From JAWXBR01 sp034440235 (lineage in GTDB: Bacteria; Bacteroidota; Ignavibacteria; Kapaibacteriales; Kapaibacteriaceae): DNA of 7,475 bases. The position numbers and the translations under genes were made by a program. Positions 1 to 7,139 of this stretch are shown here, piece after piece. Location of the stretch: NCBI GenBank assembly GCA_034440235.1, contig JAWXBR010000046.1, positions 1-7,475 on the forward strand. Direction: 5' to 3'. The notes below the pieces were generated by a model. It ran no database searches and was not told the DNA's origin. It worked only from the letters and a program-made list of their open reading frames with translations. Numbering within the stretch: position 1 is the stretch's first letter; each line of letters opens with the position of its first letter.

Positions 1-519
1 AAAAAATGTCATCGCATCATTGACCTTTCGGATCATTAACACGTTGTCTTGAACACCCTTCTTAATGGCGCTGTGCTCTGTCCATTTCATGAACTCGCGA
101 TAGCTGCCCTCAGTAAACCGGTTCACTCTGAACTGTCCGTCTGCTGAGGTAACAAATTCATAAAAATTGTTAACGTCTTTGCTACCGAATACCACGCCCA
201 CTCCGTGACTATTGTCGCCACTTGGTTGCCGCAATGTTGTCTCGATCGACCAGTTCTTTGTAAAGTCTATATCGACGTTCTCGTAGAAGTAGACATAGTT
301 CGTACTGTCTCTTCGTTCAATTGTGTAACGTCCATCCTTAACCGCAACAATAGTTTCCGAATTGAACTCACCAGTGTACCACTTAACTGGTCCGTTAAAG
401 TCTTCTCTGTAGATCTCTTTCTGCGCAAACAATGTTGTGGCAGAACAGAGGCAGAATACAGTCGCAACTAAAATGATGGTGACAAGGGGCTTGAAAGAGT
501 AAAGAGTAAGGGGCTTCAT
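1..519 (-). CDS. Exported protein with concanavalin A-like (LamG/DUF1080-like) domain, N-terminal part
   Basis: Open from an ATG at 519 to the left edge: 173 residues, no stop, C-terminus missing. Residues 1-33 look like a signal peptide: a short basic start, a hydrophobic core (LVTIILVATVFCLCS) and a probable cleavage after LFAQ, so the product should leave the cytoplasm. The mature part begins EIYREDFNGPVKWYTGEF and continues with alternating beta-strand patterns, including GVGVVFGSKDVNNFYEFV and a later DGQFRVNRF. This pattern of glycine-rich strand, NFYxFxxxxDGxFRxxR and WTxxxAI is typical of jelly-roll sheets in LamG or 3-keto-disaccharide-hydrolase-like (DUF1080) domains. The fold call is from pattern recognition; substrate and activity are unknown. 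The start lies two bases after the permease stop (TGA-AT-ATG) and has no Shine-Dalgarno, which suggests translational coupling. Next to a sugar permease, carbohydrate binding is possible but unproven. Confidence 0.72.
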   Translation of the reverse strand, partial: MKPLTLYSFKPLVTIILVATVFCLCSATTLFAQKEIYREDFNGPVKWYTGEFNSETIVAVKDGRYTIERRDSTNYVYFYENVDIDFTKNWSIETTLRQPSGDNSHGVGVVFGSKDVNNFYEFVTSADGQFRVNRFTEGSYREFMKWTEHSAIKKGVQDNVLMIRKVNDAMTFF

Positions 520-521
520 AT

Positions 522-1439
522 TCAACGATTGTTTGTTTTAAGAACACGCATTTGCACAAGAGAAATCAAGAGGAGCACAACAAAAATGACGTAAGCCATG
601 GCACATGCATAACCCATGGCATTGTTTTCGATGAATGCCTGGTGATAGACAAGGTAGACGAGTGTAGTGGTTGCGCCCCTCGGACCGCCCCCTGTCATCA
701 CGTACACTTCTACAAATATCTGAAAAGACTTGATCGTATTAATCACGACCACAAATAACATGGTGCTTCGAAGCATTGGCAACGTGATGCGCCAGAATTG
801 TTGCCATGCATTTGCGCCTGCAAGCTCTGCCGTTTCGTAAAGGTCTTTTGGAATTGCCTGCATTCCTGCAAGGAAAAGCACCATGTAGTACCCTGTCGAT
901 ATCCACACATCCATGGCCATGATTGCGCCAAGTGCAGTACTCGGATCTTGCAGCCATCCATTCGCAGGAAAGGGCAGACCAAGCATTGCGCACAACGAAT
1001 TCACGTAGCCATCACGAGCATATAGGTTCGTGAAGATGAGTGCAATGACAACAAGTGATGTAACCGAGGGCAGGAAGTATGCGCTTCGCAACAGGCTTCC
1101 AAAGCGTGCAGATCGCCTATTGAGCGCTGTTGCAAGTGCAAGGGCAAATGCAGTGGTTACCGGAACCGTTCCAAACGTAAAAACAACTGTATTGCGCAAT
1201 GCTTGCCAAAACGTCGTACTCTCGAACACCGCTCTGTAGTTATCGAAACCCGTGAGCGTCATCGTGTTGGTTAGCGTCTGGTAATTCGAGAAGCTCAAGA
1301 TGAGAGCGTACACAAGCGGGTAAATCCAGAACACACACAACGTGATAATCCATGGCGCAAGCAAAGCAAGGGTATAGAGGCGATTTGAATGCATACCACG
1401 TTCTAGCAAACGATTTTTGTGCATACCAATCTTACGCAT
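522..1439 (-). CDS. Carbohydrate ABC transporter permease, CUT1 family (MalF/UgpA-like)
   Basis: Inner-membrane permease subunit of an ABC importer, probably for a sugar or glycerol-phosphate-like solute. With the start at 1439 it has 305 residues, normal for UgpA-type permeases. About six hydrophobic segments are visible, near residues 23-46, 85-106, 117-139, 168-192, 225-244 and 277-298. The cytoplasmic EAA loop that docks on the ATPase is at about 201-223 (ETAELAGAN...FWRITLPML), and the CUT1 hallmark MTGGGPRGATTTLVYLVY follows. Start choice: an in-frame TTG (1457) and ATGs (1448, 1439, 1424, 1394) are all possible. I chose 1439 because it overlaps the upstream maf stop by eight bases (ATGCGTAA), but no start has a strong Shine-Dalgarno. 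The partner permease, binding protein and ATPase are not in the window. The substrate cannot be told from the sequence. Confidence 0.9.
   Translation of the reverse strand: MRKIGMHKNRLLERGMHSNRLYTLALLAPWIITLCVFWIYPLVYALILSFSNYQTLTNTMTLTGFDNYRAVFESTTFWQALRNTVVFTFGTVPVTTAFALALATALNRRSARFGSLLRSAYFLPSVTSLVVIALIFTNLYARDGYVNSLCAMLGLPFPANGWLQDPSTALGAIMAMDVWISTGYYMVLFLAGMQAIPKDLYETAELAGANAWQQFWRITLPMLRSTMLFVVVINTIKSFQIFVEVYVMTGGGPRGATTTLVYLVYHQAFIENNAMGYACAMAYVIFVVLLLISLVQMRVLKTNNR
1381..1427 (-). repeat. Imperfect 17-bp direct repeat in permease N-terminus
   Basis: Two copies, at 1411-1427 and 1381-1397, match at 14 of 17 bases and lie 30 bases apart. In the permease frame they encode MHKNR and MHSNR, separated by LLERG, so the cytoplasmic N-terminal tail is a small duplication with two candidate ATG codons (1424 and 1394). 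It matters mainly because it confuses start-site choice. Confidence 0.6.
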
Positions 1440-2049
1440 GTTGCTCATCGCGCACAAAATCGCGCAAGGTTGTGTAAAGCAACGACATTGGTAAACCCAC
1501 TACTGCGAAGTAACAGCCTTCGATTGAACTCACAAACACTGCGCCTTGGTCGTCCTGAATTCCGTACGCACCCGCTTTGTCCATAGGCGATCCGCCTTCC
1601 ACATACGCAGCTATCTCATCGTCGTCGAGATCGCGAAACGTCACTTTCGCAGTGCCTACAGCCGTTGTACTTCGCCCTCCATCAACCAGTGCAATGCCCG
1701 TGTACACCGTATGGGTACGTCCACTTAACGTCTTCAACATGCGAGTGGCGTCGTGAGCACTTACCGGCTTGTTCAGCACCATCCCATCGAGCACAACGGT
1801 TGTATCGCTTCCAATTACAATAGATGGGGAGGTGCACATCGCAGCCCCTTTCAGCGCCTTCATGAGAGCAAGCGCCGAGACATATTCGTGCGGAGGTAAG
1901 GTATCTGAGACCGATGCTTCGTCGACATCTGGACTAACGGCGCTAAATGCAAAACCGATACGCGTCAGTAGTTCGCGTCGGCGTGGAGACTGAGATGCGA
2001 GGATAAGGGGCTTTGTAAGGCCGAGTATGCCGTTCATCTTTCCCGTCAC
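1432..2049 (-). CDS. maf: Maf-family nucleoside triphosphate pyrophosphatase (YhdE-like, dTTP/UTP type)
   Basis: Cytoplasmic house-cleaning enzyme that hydrolyses non-canonical or excess nucleoside triphosphates to the monophosphate and pyrophosphate. It has 205 residues from the GTG at 2049, close to the usual 190-210. All family signatures are present: LASQSPRRRELL at 17-28 (phosphate-binding loop), SDTTV at 81-85 with the catalytic-region aspartate D82, NKP at 93-95, LSGRTHTVYTG at 108-118, PMDKAGAYGIQ at 155-165 and VVGLP at 183-187. The DKAGAYGIQ block is typical of the dTTP/UTP-preferring branch; this subtype call is inferred. The GTG overlaps the peroxidase stop as GTGA, with a weak GGAAAG nine bases upstream. 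An ATG four codons in (2037) is the alternative start. The gene ends inside the permease start region, so the two are probably translated together. Confidence 0.93.
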   Translation of the reverse strand: MTGKMNGILGLTKPLILASQSPRRRELLTRIGFAFSAVSPDVDEASVSDTLPPHEYVSALALMKALKGAAMCTSPSIVIGSDTTVVLDGMVLNKPVSAHDATRMLKTLSGRTHTVYTGIALVDGGRSTTAVGTAKVTFRDLDDDEIAAYVEGGSPMDKAGAYGIQDDQGAVFVSSIEGCYFAVVGLPMSLLYTTLRDFVRDEQHA

Positions 2050-2582
2050 TTAAGAGCACTTTCCACTGCTGCAATAAACTGTGGGTCGAGTGGGTCGAGT
2101 CGGTGATTAAAGCGATGGATAATCTTTCCATCACGATTAATAAGAAATTTTACAAAATTCCATTCCAGTGCGCCGGCAAATTCCTTGTTGCCTCCGCCTT
2201 GTGTTAGGTAATCGAATAGCGGAGCTTTTGCTTGACCCTTCACGGTAATCTTACTGAACATTGGGAAGGAAACGTTAAACGAGGCTCGGCAGAATTCGGC
2301 AATCTCTTCGTCGCTACCAGGCTCCTGTGCACCAAAATCGTTAGCAGGGAAGCCAAGAACGACAAGTCCTTTGTCCTTGTACGTGCGATAGAGTTGTTCC
2401 AAAGAAGAATAATGTTTTGTGTAGCCGCACTTACTTGCAACGTTCACAACTAGGAGAACCTTGCTCTTGTACTGAGACAGTGAAACAGTATCACCATCTA
2501 TCGTTGTGACTGTGAAATCGTGCACGCTATTCTCAGCTATTGTTGGCATCATTAGAATCAGGAGTATTAAAAGTGTTTTCAT
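2046..2582 (-). CDS. Exported glutathione peroxidase-like thiol peroxidase (BtuE/GPx family)
   Basis: Reduces hydrogen peroxide or organic hydroperoxides with a cysteine active site. Bacterial members usually take electrons from thioredoxin rather than glutathione. The protein has 178 residues. Residues 1-17 (MKTLLILLILMMPTIAE) form a hydrophobic signal-like segment, so it probably acts in the periplasm or at the membrane. The peroxidatic Cys52 lies in NVASKCGYT and is coded by TGC, not a selenocysteine TGA. FPANDFGAQEPG is at 79-89, and the tetrad Trp-Asn is W141-N142 in WNFVKFLIN. C98 (FCRASF) occupies the position of the resolving cysteine in thioredoxin-dependent members. The usual catalytic glutamine of the FPxNQF motif is replaced here by D82. 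A good AGAGGA precedes the ATG, and the gene ends in a GTGA overlap with maf. Confidence 0.92.
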   Translation of the reverse strand: MKTLLILLILMMPTIAENSVHDFTVTTIDGDTVSLSQYKSKVLLVVNVASKCGYTKHYSSLEQLYRTYKDKGLVVLGFPANDFGAQEPGSDEEIAEFCRASFNVSFPMFSKITVKGQAKAPLFDYLTQGGGNKEFAGALEWNFVKFLINRDGKIIHRFNHRLDPLDPQFIAAVESALK

Positions 2583-2620
2583 AGTATCCTCTACGAACGG
2601 GGGGCGTTATCCTCGACGAA
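2583..2620 (-). repeat. Duplicated Shine-Dalgarno-containing element before the peroxidase gene
   Basis: Two 15-bp copies, at 2606-2620 (TTCGTCGAGGATAAC) and 2583-2597 (TTCGTAGAGGATACT), match at 12 of 15 bases with a period of 23. They are separated by a GC-rich octamer. Each holds a GAGGA core, and only the second is correctly spaced from the ATG. Together they fill almost all of the 43-base gap after the methyltransferase gene. Function unknown; it may simply be a local duplication. Confidence 0.5.
2587..2592 (-). promoter_or_regulatory. Ribosome binding site of the peroxidase gene
   Basis: AGAGGA sits four bases before the ATG at 2582. It is one of the clearest Shine-Dalgarno sequences in the window and supports that start, which also keeps the signal peptide intact. 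Confidence 0.65.
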
Positions 2621-2625
2621 TGGAA

Positions 2626-3234
2626 TCACCCGGGCTGAGCCCGAATGAAAAAGGCAACAGGTGGTGTGTTCTGTTGATTTACAAATTGAGTTTCGGTACA
2701 TGTGTACTTGTCTTGCGGCCATGTAGCTAGGTATTGGCGCAACAACGCAAGTTCAAGTTCACCTTCGGCATGTCTGTAACAGACAAGCGCAATCATACCG
2801 TCATCGGCAATCAATTCGCGTGCAGCCGCAAGCGCTGCATGTGTGGTCTCGGCATGTGTTGTAATGTTCTTGTCGCCACCCGGCAAATACCCTAGGTTGA
2901 AGGTCACGGCTCTCACAATGCCCACATGTTCTGTAGCTATGTGCTCCCTCATCGTCTCATGACCAACCAAATGCAAGCGCGCATCGACCTGCGTGTCCCG
3001 GAGTCGTATGTGTGTAACATCCAGTGCTATCTGCTGAATATCGAAGCCGTACAGTACGCCGCTCGCACCAACACAACGTGCTAACAACGCTGCATCCCAG
3101 CCATTGCCCAACGTAGCATCAATTACAACGTCGCCAGAATGTAATGCGGCTTTTAGAAGGAAGTGAATGAATGTCGTTGCGTTGTCGAACATGGATTGCG
3201 TATGCATTAATTGTTGTTGAGCAATAGAGTTCAT
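2626..3234 (-). CDS. mnmM: Class I SAM methyltransferase of the YtqB/MnmM family (tRNA nm5(s2)U34 methyltransferase)
   Basis: In Bacillus and Staphylococcus, MnmM (YtqB, Pfam rRNA_methylase) uses S-adenosylmethionine to turn 5-aminomethyl-(2-thio)uridine at tRNA wobble position 34 into mnm5(s2)U. This 202-residue protein matches the family along its length: a helical start TFIHFLLKAAL, SAM motif I VVIDATLGNGWDA at 36-48, the acidic end of the second strand in LYGFDIQQ at 61-68, the family hallmark FNLGYLPGGDK at 112-122, and the C-terminal FVNQQNTPP at 184-192. These signatures set it apart from other Rossmann methyltransferases. The ATG at 3234 has no strong Shine-Dalgarno, and ATGs at 3207 and 3192 are alternatives. 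It lies 24 bases after a DAO-type FAD oxidoreductase that could make its substrate. The family assignment is confident; the exact tRNA substrate here is inferred. Confidence 0.88.
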   Translation of the reverse strand: MNSIAQQQLMHTQSMFDNATTFIHFLLKAALHSGDVVIDATLGNGWDAALLARCVGASGVLYGFDIQQIALDVTHIRLRDTQVDARLHLVGHETMREHIATEHVGIVRAVTFNLGYLPGGDKNITTHAETTHAALAAARELIADDGMIALVCYRHAEGELELALLRQYLATWPQDKYTCTETQFVNQQNTPPVAFFIRAQPG

Positions 3235-3258
3235 GTATAGTCTTGTACGATGTTCACA

Positions 3259-4344
3259 TCACAGATAGTCCTGAAGGATGTCGACCTCTGCATCCAATTC
3301 TTCGTCTCGCAGGAGGTTGTTCACAAGCTGCTTTGCTGCCCAAGGCGCAAGCTGACACCCTTTCGTGCCGAGTCCGGTCAACACCACATGCCGCAAATCT
3401 ATGGGATGTCTGCCGATAAGGGGCCGCTTGCGCAGGGTGCTCGGACGAATTGCAACGCGATGATCGACGACGGTGAGCGTACGTCCCGTCATTTGTTCTG
3501 CCTCTTCGGTTAACATCTTACGCGCTGCATCTGTCGGCGTTGGCTCGTGGTCATCCCAGTCGTTCGTTGCGCCAATAAGATAGTTACCGTTCATCAACGG
3601 CGCAATCCAATGTCCTCTATTAAGGATGTACGGCATCGGCTCACCACTCATCTGCACTTCTAGAATCTCGCCCTTCGATGGTTCTAACGTTAATCGCGAC
3701 CACAATGGGTGTTTAAGTGCATCGATTCCGATACACCAAACAATGAAATCAGAACGCTCGCTGGTCTTCCACGGCAAGGCATCAATACCTTCTTTATCTG
3801 CAACAGCGTTAATTACTTCGGCCCCTTTGCGCAGCAGCGCTGCGCGACCCTTATCAAGAAAGAGCGGCACATCGACAATAGCGGCGTCATGCACGATGCA
3901 CCCACCGTGTGGGTAGTGTATGCTTTCGAACTCGCCAGCTTCTATGCGAGTAATGCGCATCGTTGCGAGCTCACCCGACTGCATGCGTTTTTCGAACCAT
4001 TGTTGTGTTGTTACGTCGCGAAACACCCTGCGCAATTCAATGTCGCGCCAAATGCGCACCGGGTCTGCACAATTGTCAACGTCGTCGTGCTGTCCTTGTA
4101 CGATTTCGAAGTCACGAAATGCTTTGCGTGCTTGTGGAATGAGCGTGTCGCCCCTCCACGTCGGCTTTACGCGTTGTCCGGTTAGCGGATTCAAAATGCC
4201 AGCTGCAACGCGCGACGACGTATGGTGTCCGTGAAGGGCCGCCGATGCGCTTGCATCGACGATGCGCACATGGTGTCCCTCGGCTTGCAACAGCAACGCC
4301 AACCACGTTCCTGCGAGGCCTTGTCCGACGATGGTGAACGTCAT
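3259..4344 (-). CDS. DAO-family FAD-dependent oxidoreductase, candidate MnmC1-like tRNA cmnm5U34 oxidase
   Basis: A 361-residue protein with an N-terminal FAD-binding fold: strand-GQGLAG turn at 2-12, then VRIVD ending at the ribose-binding acidic D30. SSRVAAGILNPLTGQR at 43-58 is the flavin-proximal segment. The C-terminal part has VAIRPSTLRKRPLIGRHP at 297-314 and LTGLGTKGCQLAPW at 322-335, which are the standard second FAD contacts of the glycine/D-amino-acid oxidase (DAO) family. No signal peptide is visible, so it is cytoplasmic. DAO enzymes oxidise C-N bonds. MnmC's FAD domain is a member that removes the carboxymethyl group from cmnm5U34. Being directly upstream of mnmM makes that role attractive, but a free amino-acid oxidase (ThiO-like or similar) is not excluded. 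The ATG overlaps the helicase stop as ATGA and has no Shine-Dalgarno, so translation probably depends on reinitiation. Confidence 0.85.
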   Translation of the reverse strand: MTFTIVGQGLAGTWLALLLQAEGHHVRIVDASASAALHGHHTSSRVAAGILNPLTGQRVKPTWRGDTLIPQARKAFRDFEIVQGQHDDVDNCADPVRIWRDIELRRVFRDVTTQQWFEKRMQSGELATMRITRIEAGEFESIHYPHGGCIVHDAAIVDVPLFLDKGRAALLRKGAEVINAVADKEGIDALPWKTSERSDFIVWCIGIDALKHPLWSRLTLEPSKGEILEVQMSGEPMPYILNRGHWIAPLMNGNYLIGATNDWDDHEPTPTDAARKMLTEEAEQMTGRTLTVVDHRVAIRPSTLRKRPLIGRHPIDLRHVVLTGLGTKGCQLAPWAAKQLVNNLLRDEELDAEVDILQDYL

Positions 4345-7139
4345 GCGATAGATGGCGTGTCGAGTCGAAGTACATCCTGTATCATCGCGAGTTCGTCTAA
4401 CTCAACTGAACGCCATACTCCGAAACGGCCGTCTGCATTCACTGCGGCAATCCATGTTTCAAGCGCCGCTTTCTTTGTTCTGCTTTCGTCGTTTGGCTGA
4501 CCTTTGACTTCAATTACGAGCGTCTCGCCATTTGTCATTCGACATATAAAGTCTGGTTGGTACTTCCTTCGCGATCCATTCCACAAATAGAGAATGTGAA
4601 AATTCTGATGATCGTTCTTAACCCAACTCGACACGTTTGGACTTTCCTCGAGGCCATTAGCAACGAGTGACTCCCATGCGCTATCGGTTACCACGTAGTT
4701 GATCTGGCACTTGACAGTTGGGCGAACAGTTCGCGAGGTAAACCATGTGTGCATCCACGCGGTGGAACCGAGTGGTTGCTGCTCGTCAAATACCGCTTCT
4801 AAGCCCTCCTGATTTTGTGCGATAACGTAACGCAAAAGATGCTGAACTACCCTGTCCATGCTTTGTCCGACAAGAATGCGTCGGCGTAATGGTTCGTTGT
4901 AAAACTCCGACGGAATCTCAATCTTCTTTGAAGCGATAAACTGTTCGGCAATTCGAACAAGCTGCATCAAGAGTAGCTCGCTACTTCCGGAATACCTTCT
5001 GTGAAGTTCGAGCCATGCTTTTTGTGCCGCCTGGAAAACCAACCTCTGCAGGCGAAACGCTTCTGGAATTTCCTCGAGGTTAATGCTTTTTACTTTTGAG
5101 AAGTCTTCTGCTGTACCGAGCGCTGGAGCGAGATCGGCGTGAACTAACACGCTAGCAGGATCGATATATAGCGGTTCGACCCGATCCCAATCAACAACCA
5201 GGCTTGTGCGGATAACATGCTCGACTCGAACGATATTCGGCCATTTGATTTCGTGCTCCGTCCGTGCCTTAACCACTTCAATCTGGTGTGTTGGTTTAGG
5301 TGGAGGTGGTGCCACATCATCACCTTCGACGTCCTGAAAAATCGAAAGCGGTACACCAAAGACGTTCACATACTCAGGTGTAAATAGGCCGTTTTCATCA
5401 AGGTCGTAAGAAACCCTTCTCAGACCACGACCAATTACTTGTTCGCAAAGCAACTGACTGGTGAATGCTCGTAAGCCCATAATGTGCGTCACGTTTTTAG
5501 CATCCCATCCTTCGCTGAGCATGGCGACCGAAATAACTTTCTGAAGGTTTTGTCCCGGCTTACCATTCTTACCAACCGTATCCACAATTGCGCGCAGAAG
5601 CTCTTCCTTTTTTAAGGAGTCAAGTCGGTGCTTTTCATCCGGCGCGATGTTTGATGCGTTAATGATCATCCTAAGATGTTCCTCGTACGCTTTATCCGAG
5701 CCTGCTGCCTCTCCAATCTCAGCTTTGTTTAGCACTTTGGAGTCGACTCGCAGCATCCTAGATGCATCATGTAGTTCAGGAATTATCGAACCACCATTTT
5801 GAAAGTAGAATTCAATCCTCGCCGCTGTTTCCGTTCTATTACACACCGTAAGCATTACTGGAGGAGATGCATGACCTTCATTCTTCCATGCACGTGCGGT
5901 CTCACGCCAATCATGTGCGAGTAAAGAATATGCCTGTTGCACAAGTTGAGGCAGAGCCTCATGCGGGTCGGCACCCCGCCTGTTAAGATCTTCGCCGACT
6001 TCGGGCTGTCGATAGAGATGATATAGTTTTGGTCGGAGTGTCGTTGTATCGGGAATAATCCCGTCACGTATCACGACACGCGGAGTTTTTACAAGCCCAC
6101 CTTCAATTGCATCATTCAGTCCAAAGTCCGATACAATCCACCCAAATAGTGATTGTTCACTTGCCTTCTTCCCAGACGGAGTAAATGGGGTAGCCGAAAG
6201 GTCGAAGCATCGATTGATGCGTAATACTGAGTGTATTCGATCAAGACCTTCTATCCATTTCGTTGCTTCATCAAGATCGAATCCCTGTTCTTCAGCTACT
6301 TTCCTGCCCAGTTGCACTTCTTTTGGGACGCGGTAGGCATGATGCGCTTCATCATTAATTACAATGATGTCTTTGTGTTCTGCTAGTGCTCCAAGCACAC
6401 GCTTTACAAATGCTCGATCGCTCTCAGGGCCTTTTTTCACTACTGAACGTTGGGGCTCATTTAACGGCATTAACGAATGCCAGTTCTCGATTTGAATGAC
6501 AGCACCGTTGAGCCGTTGCCTCATTGCTGGCGAAGGGCAAATAGAAAACTCGTCATAGTAATTATTGATATTACCCGGCAGTAGAACCTGTAGCCGCTCG
6601 CGCACTGTCAGGCCTGGCGCCACGAGAAATATTGCTTTAGAAAAACGTTTGTTTTCTTTTGGAAACATCATTGCATTCAAGACCTGCCATGCAATGAGCA
6701 TTGCCATAACAGTTGTCTTGCCGGCGCCTGTTGCCATCTTGTTGCAGAGGCGTTCCCATTCACCGCCGTCACCAGGGATGTTAATACCCTGTTTCGCGTT
6801 TGTCGGTGCTTCAACCCACCATATAAGAGTTTCGATCGCCTCCAACTGGCAGAAGTAAAACGGCAACTGACGAGCATTTCTGTCATTCCAGTGCTCGAGT
6901 AGCCCGCGTGTAATGGTTGTGATGCCGGGGTAATTATCTTCACGCCATTCATCGACGCGTTCTCGGATTGAGTTAACTCTATCCAATCGCTCAGTTCGCT
7001 TTGTATTCGCCTGCGGGTCAAATATTTCGTAGCTCGCAGGACGTCGCCCTTGAACGAGTTCAAGGCGCCCGTCTTTGTCTACCCAATGCGACTGCGGTAC
7101 TGCATAAGGCGAGTTAACGATGAGAGATTTACGACTCAT
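4341..7139 (-). CDS. Type III Res-like DEAD/DEAH helicase with C-terminal PD-(D/E)XK nuclease (BPTD_3080-type restriction endonuclease)
   Basis: Large DNA-acting enzyme of 932 residues, probably a restriction or defence nuclease. Superfamily 2 motifs run in order: Q-like FCQLEAIETL at 96-105, Walker A MATGAGKT at 135-142, DEAH at 263-266 in VINDEAHHAY, SATP at 315-318, VISVAMLSEGWDAKNV at 535-550 and motif VI EQVIGRGLRR at 566-575. A proline run (611-614) leads into a linker of about 250 residues. The C-terminus has PD at 862-863 and EVK at 877-879 (PDF...LVIEVKG), a complete PD-(D/E)XK nuclease signature. From memory, the N-terminal start and the RVDEWR...LLEHWN region resemble proteins called BPTD_3080-family restriction endonucleases. 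All motifs look intact. I chose the ATG at 7139 because AGGA lies nine bases upstream; the frame stays open to 7214, but that part is already coded by the upstream gene. No methyltransferase partner is visible in the window. Confidence 0.9.
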   Translation of the reverse strand: MSRKSLIVNSPYAVPQSHWVDKDGRLELVQGRRPASYEIFDPQANTKRTERLDRVNSIRERVDEWREDNYPGITTITRGLLEHWNDRNARQLPFYFCQLEAIETLIWWVEAPTNAKQGINIPGDGGEWERLCNKMATGAGKTTVMAMLIAWQVLNAMMFPKENKRFSKAIFLVAPGLTVRERLQVLLPGNINNYYDEFSICPSPAMRQRLNGAVIQIENWHSLMPLNEPQRSVVKKGPESDRAFVKRVLGALAEHKDIIVINDEAHHAYRVPKEVQLGRKVAEEQGFDLDEATKWIEGLDRIHSVLRINRCFDLSATPFTPSGKKASEQSLFGWIVSDFGLNDAIEGGLVKTPRVVIRDGIIPDTTTLRPKLYHLYRQPEVGEDLNRRGADPHEALPQLVQQAYSLLAHDWRETARAWKNEGHASPPVMLTVCNRTETAARIEFYFQNGGSIIPELHDASRMLRVDSKVLNKAEIGEAAGSDKAYEEHLRMIINASNIAPDEKHRLDSLKKEELLRAIVDTVGKNGKPGQNLQKVISVAMLSEGWDAKNVTHIMGLRAFTSQLLCEQVIGRGLRRVSYDLDENGLFTPEYVNVFGVPLSIFQDVEGDDVAPPPPKPTHQIEVVKARTEHEIKWPNIVRVEHVIRTSLVVDWDRVEPLYIDPASVLVHADLAPALGTAEDFSKVKSINLEEIPEAFRLQRLVFQAAQKAWLELHRRYSGSSELLLMQLVRIAEQFIASKKIEIPSEFYNEPLRRRILVGQSMDRVVQHLLRYVIAQNQEGLEAVFDEQQPLGSTAWMHTWFTSRTVRPTVKCQINYVVTDSAWESLVANGLEESPNVSSWVKNDHQNFHILYLWNGSRRKYQPDFICRMTNGETLVIEVKGQPNDESRTKKAALETWIAAVNADGRFGVWRSVELDELAMIQDVLRLDTPSIA

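Noticed and set aside
205..471. Plus-strand open frame of 88 codons
   Set aside because: It lies opposite a minus-strand frame with a signal peptide and beta-rich domain that is open over its whole length to the edge; the plus-strand product has no recognisable features.
2046..2582. Selenocysteine-type glutathione peroxidase
   Set aside because: The peroxidatic residue is coded by TGC, an ordinary cysteine codon, with no in-frame TGA.
2631..2643. GC-rich inverted repeat (CGGGCT-G-AGCCCG) as a terminator
   Set aside because: The loop would be a single base, there is no T tract, and it lies within the end of the mnmM coding region.
3709..4185. Plus-strand open frame of 158 codons
   Set aside because: It is fully antisense to the DAO oxidoreductase, whose motifs are intact across the same bases; the translated product is cysteine-rich nonsense with no domain pattern.
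6677..7063. Minus-strand open frame of 128 codons inside the helicase
   Set aside because: Shadow of the helicase N-terminal region in another frame; the helicase frame carries Walker A and the Q-like motif here.
4341..7139. Classical type III restriction system with a Mod subunit
   Set aside because: The helicase-nuclease layout is Res-like, but there is no Mod-type methyltransferase in the window. The only methyltransferase, at 2626-3234, has tRNA-modifying MnmM hallmarks and lacks a DPPY-type DNA methylase motif.
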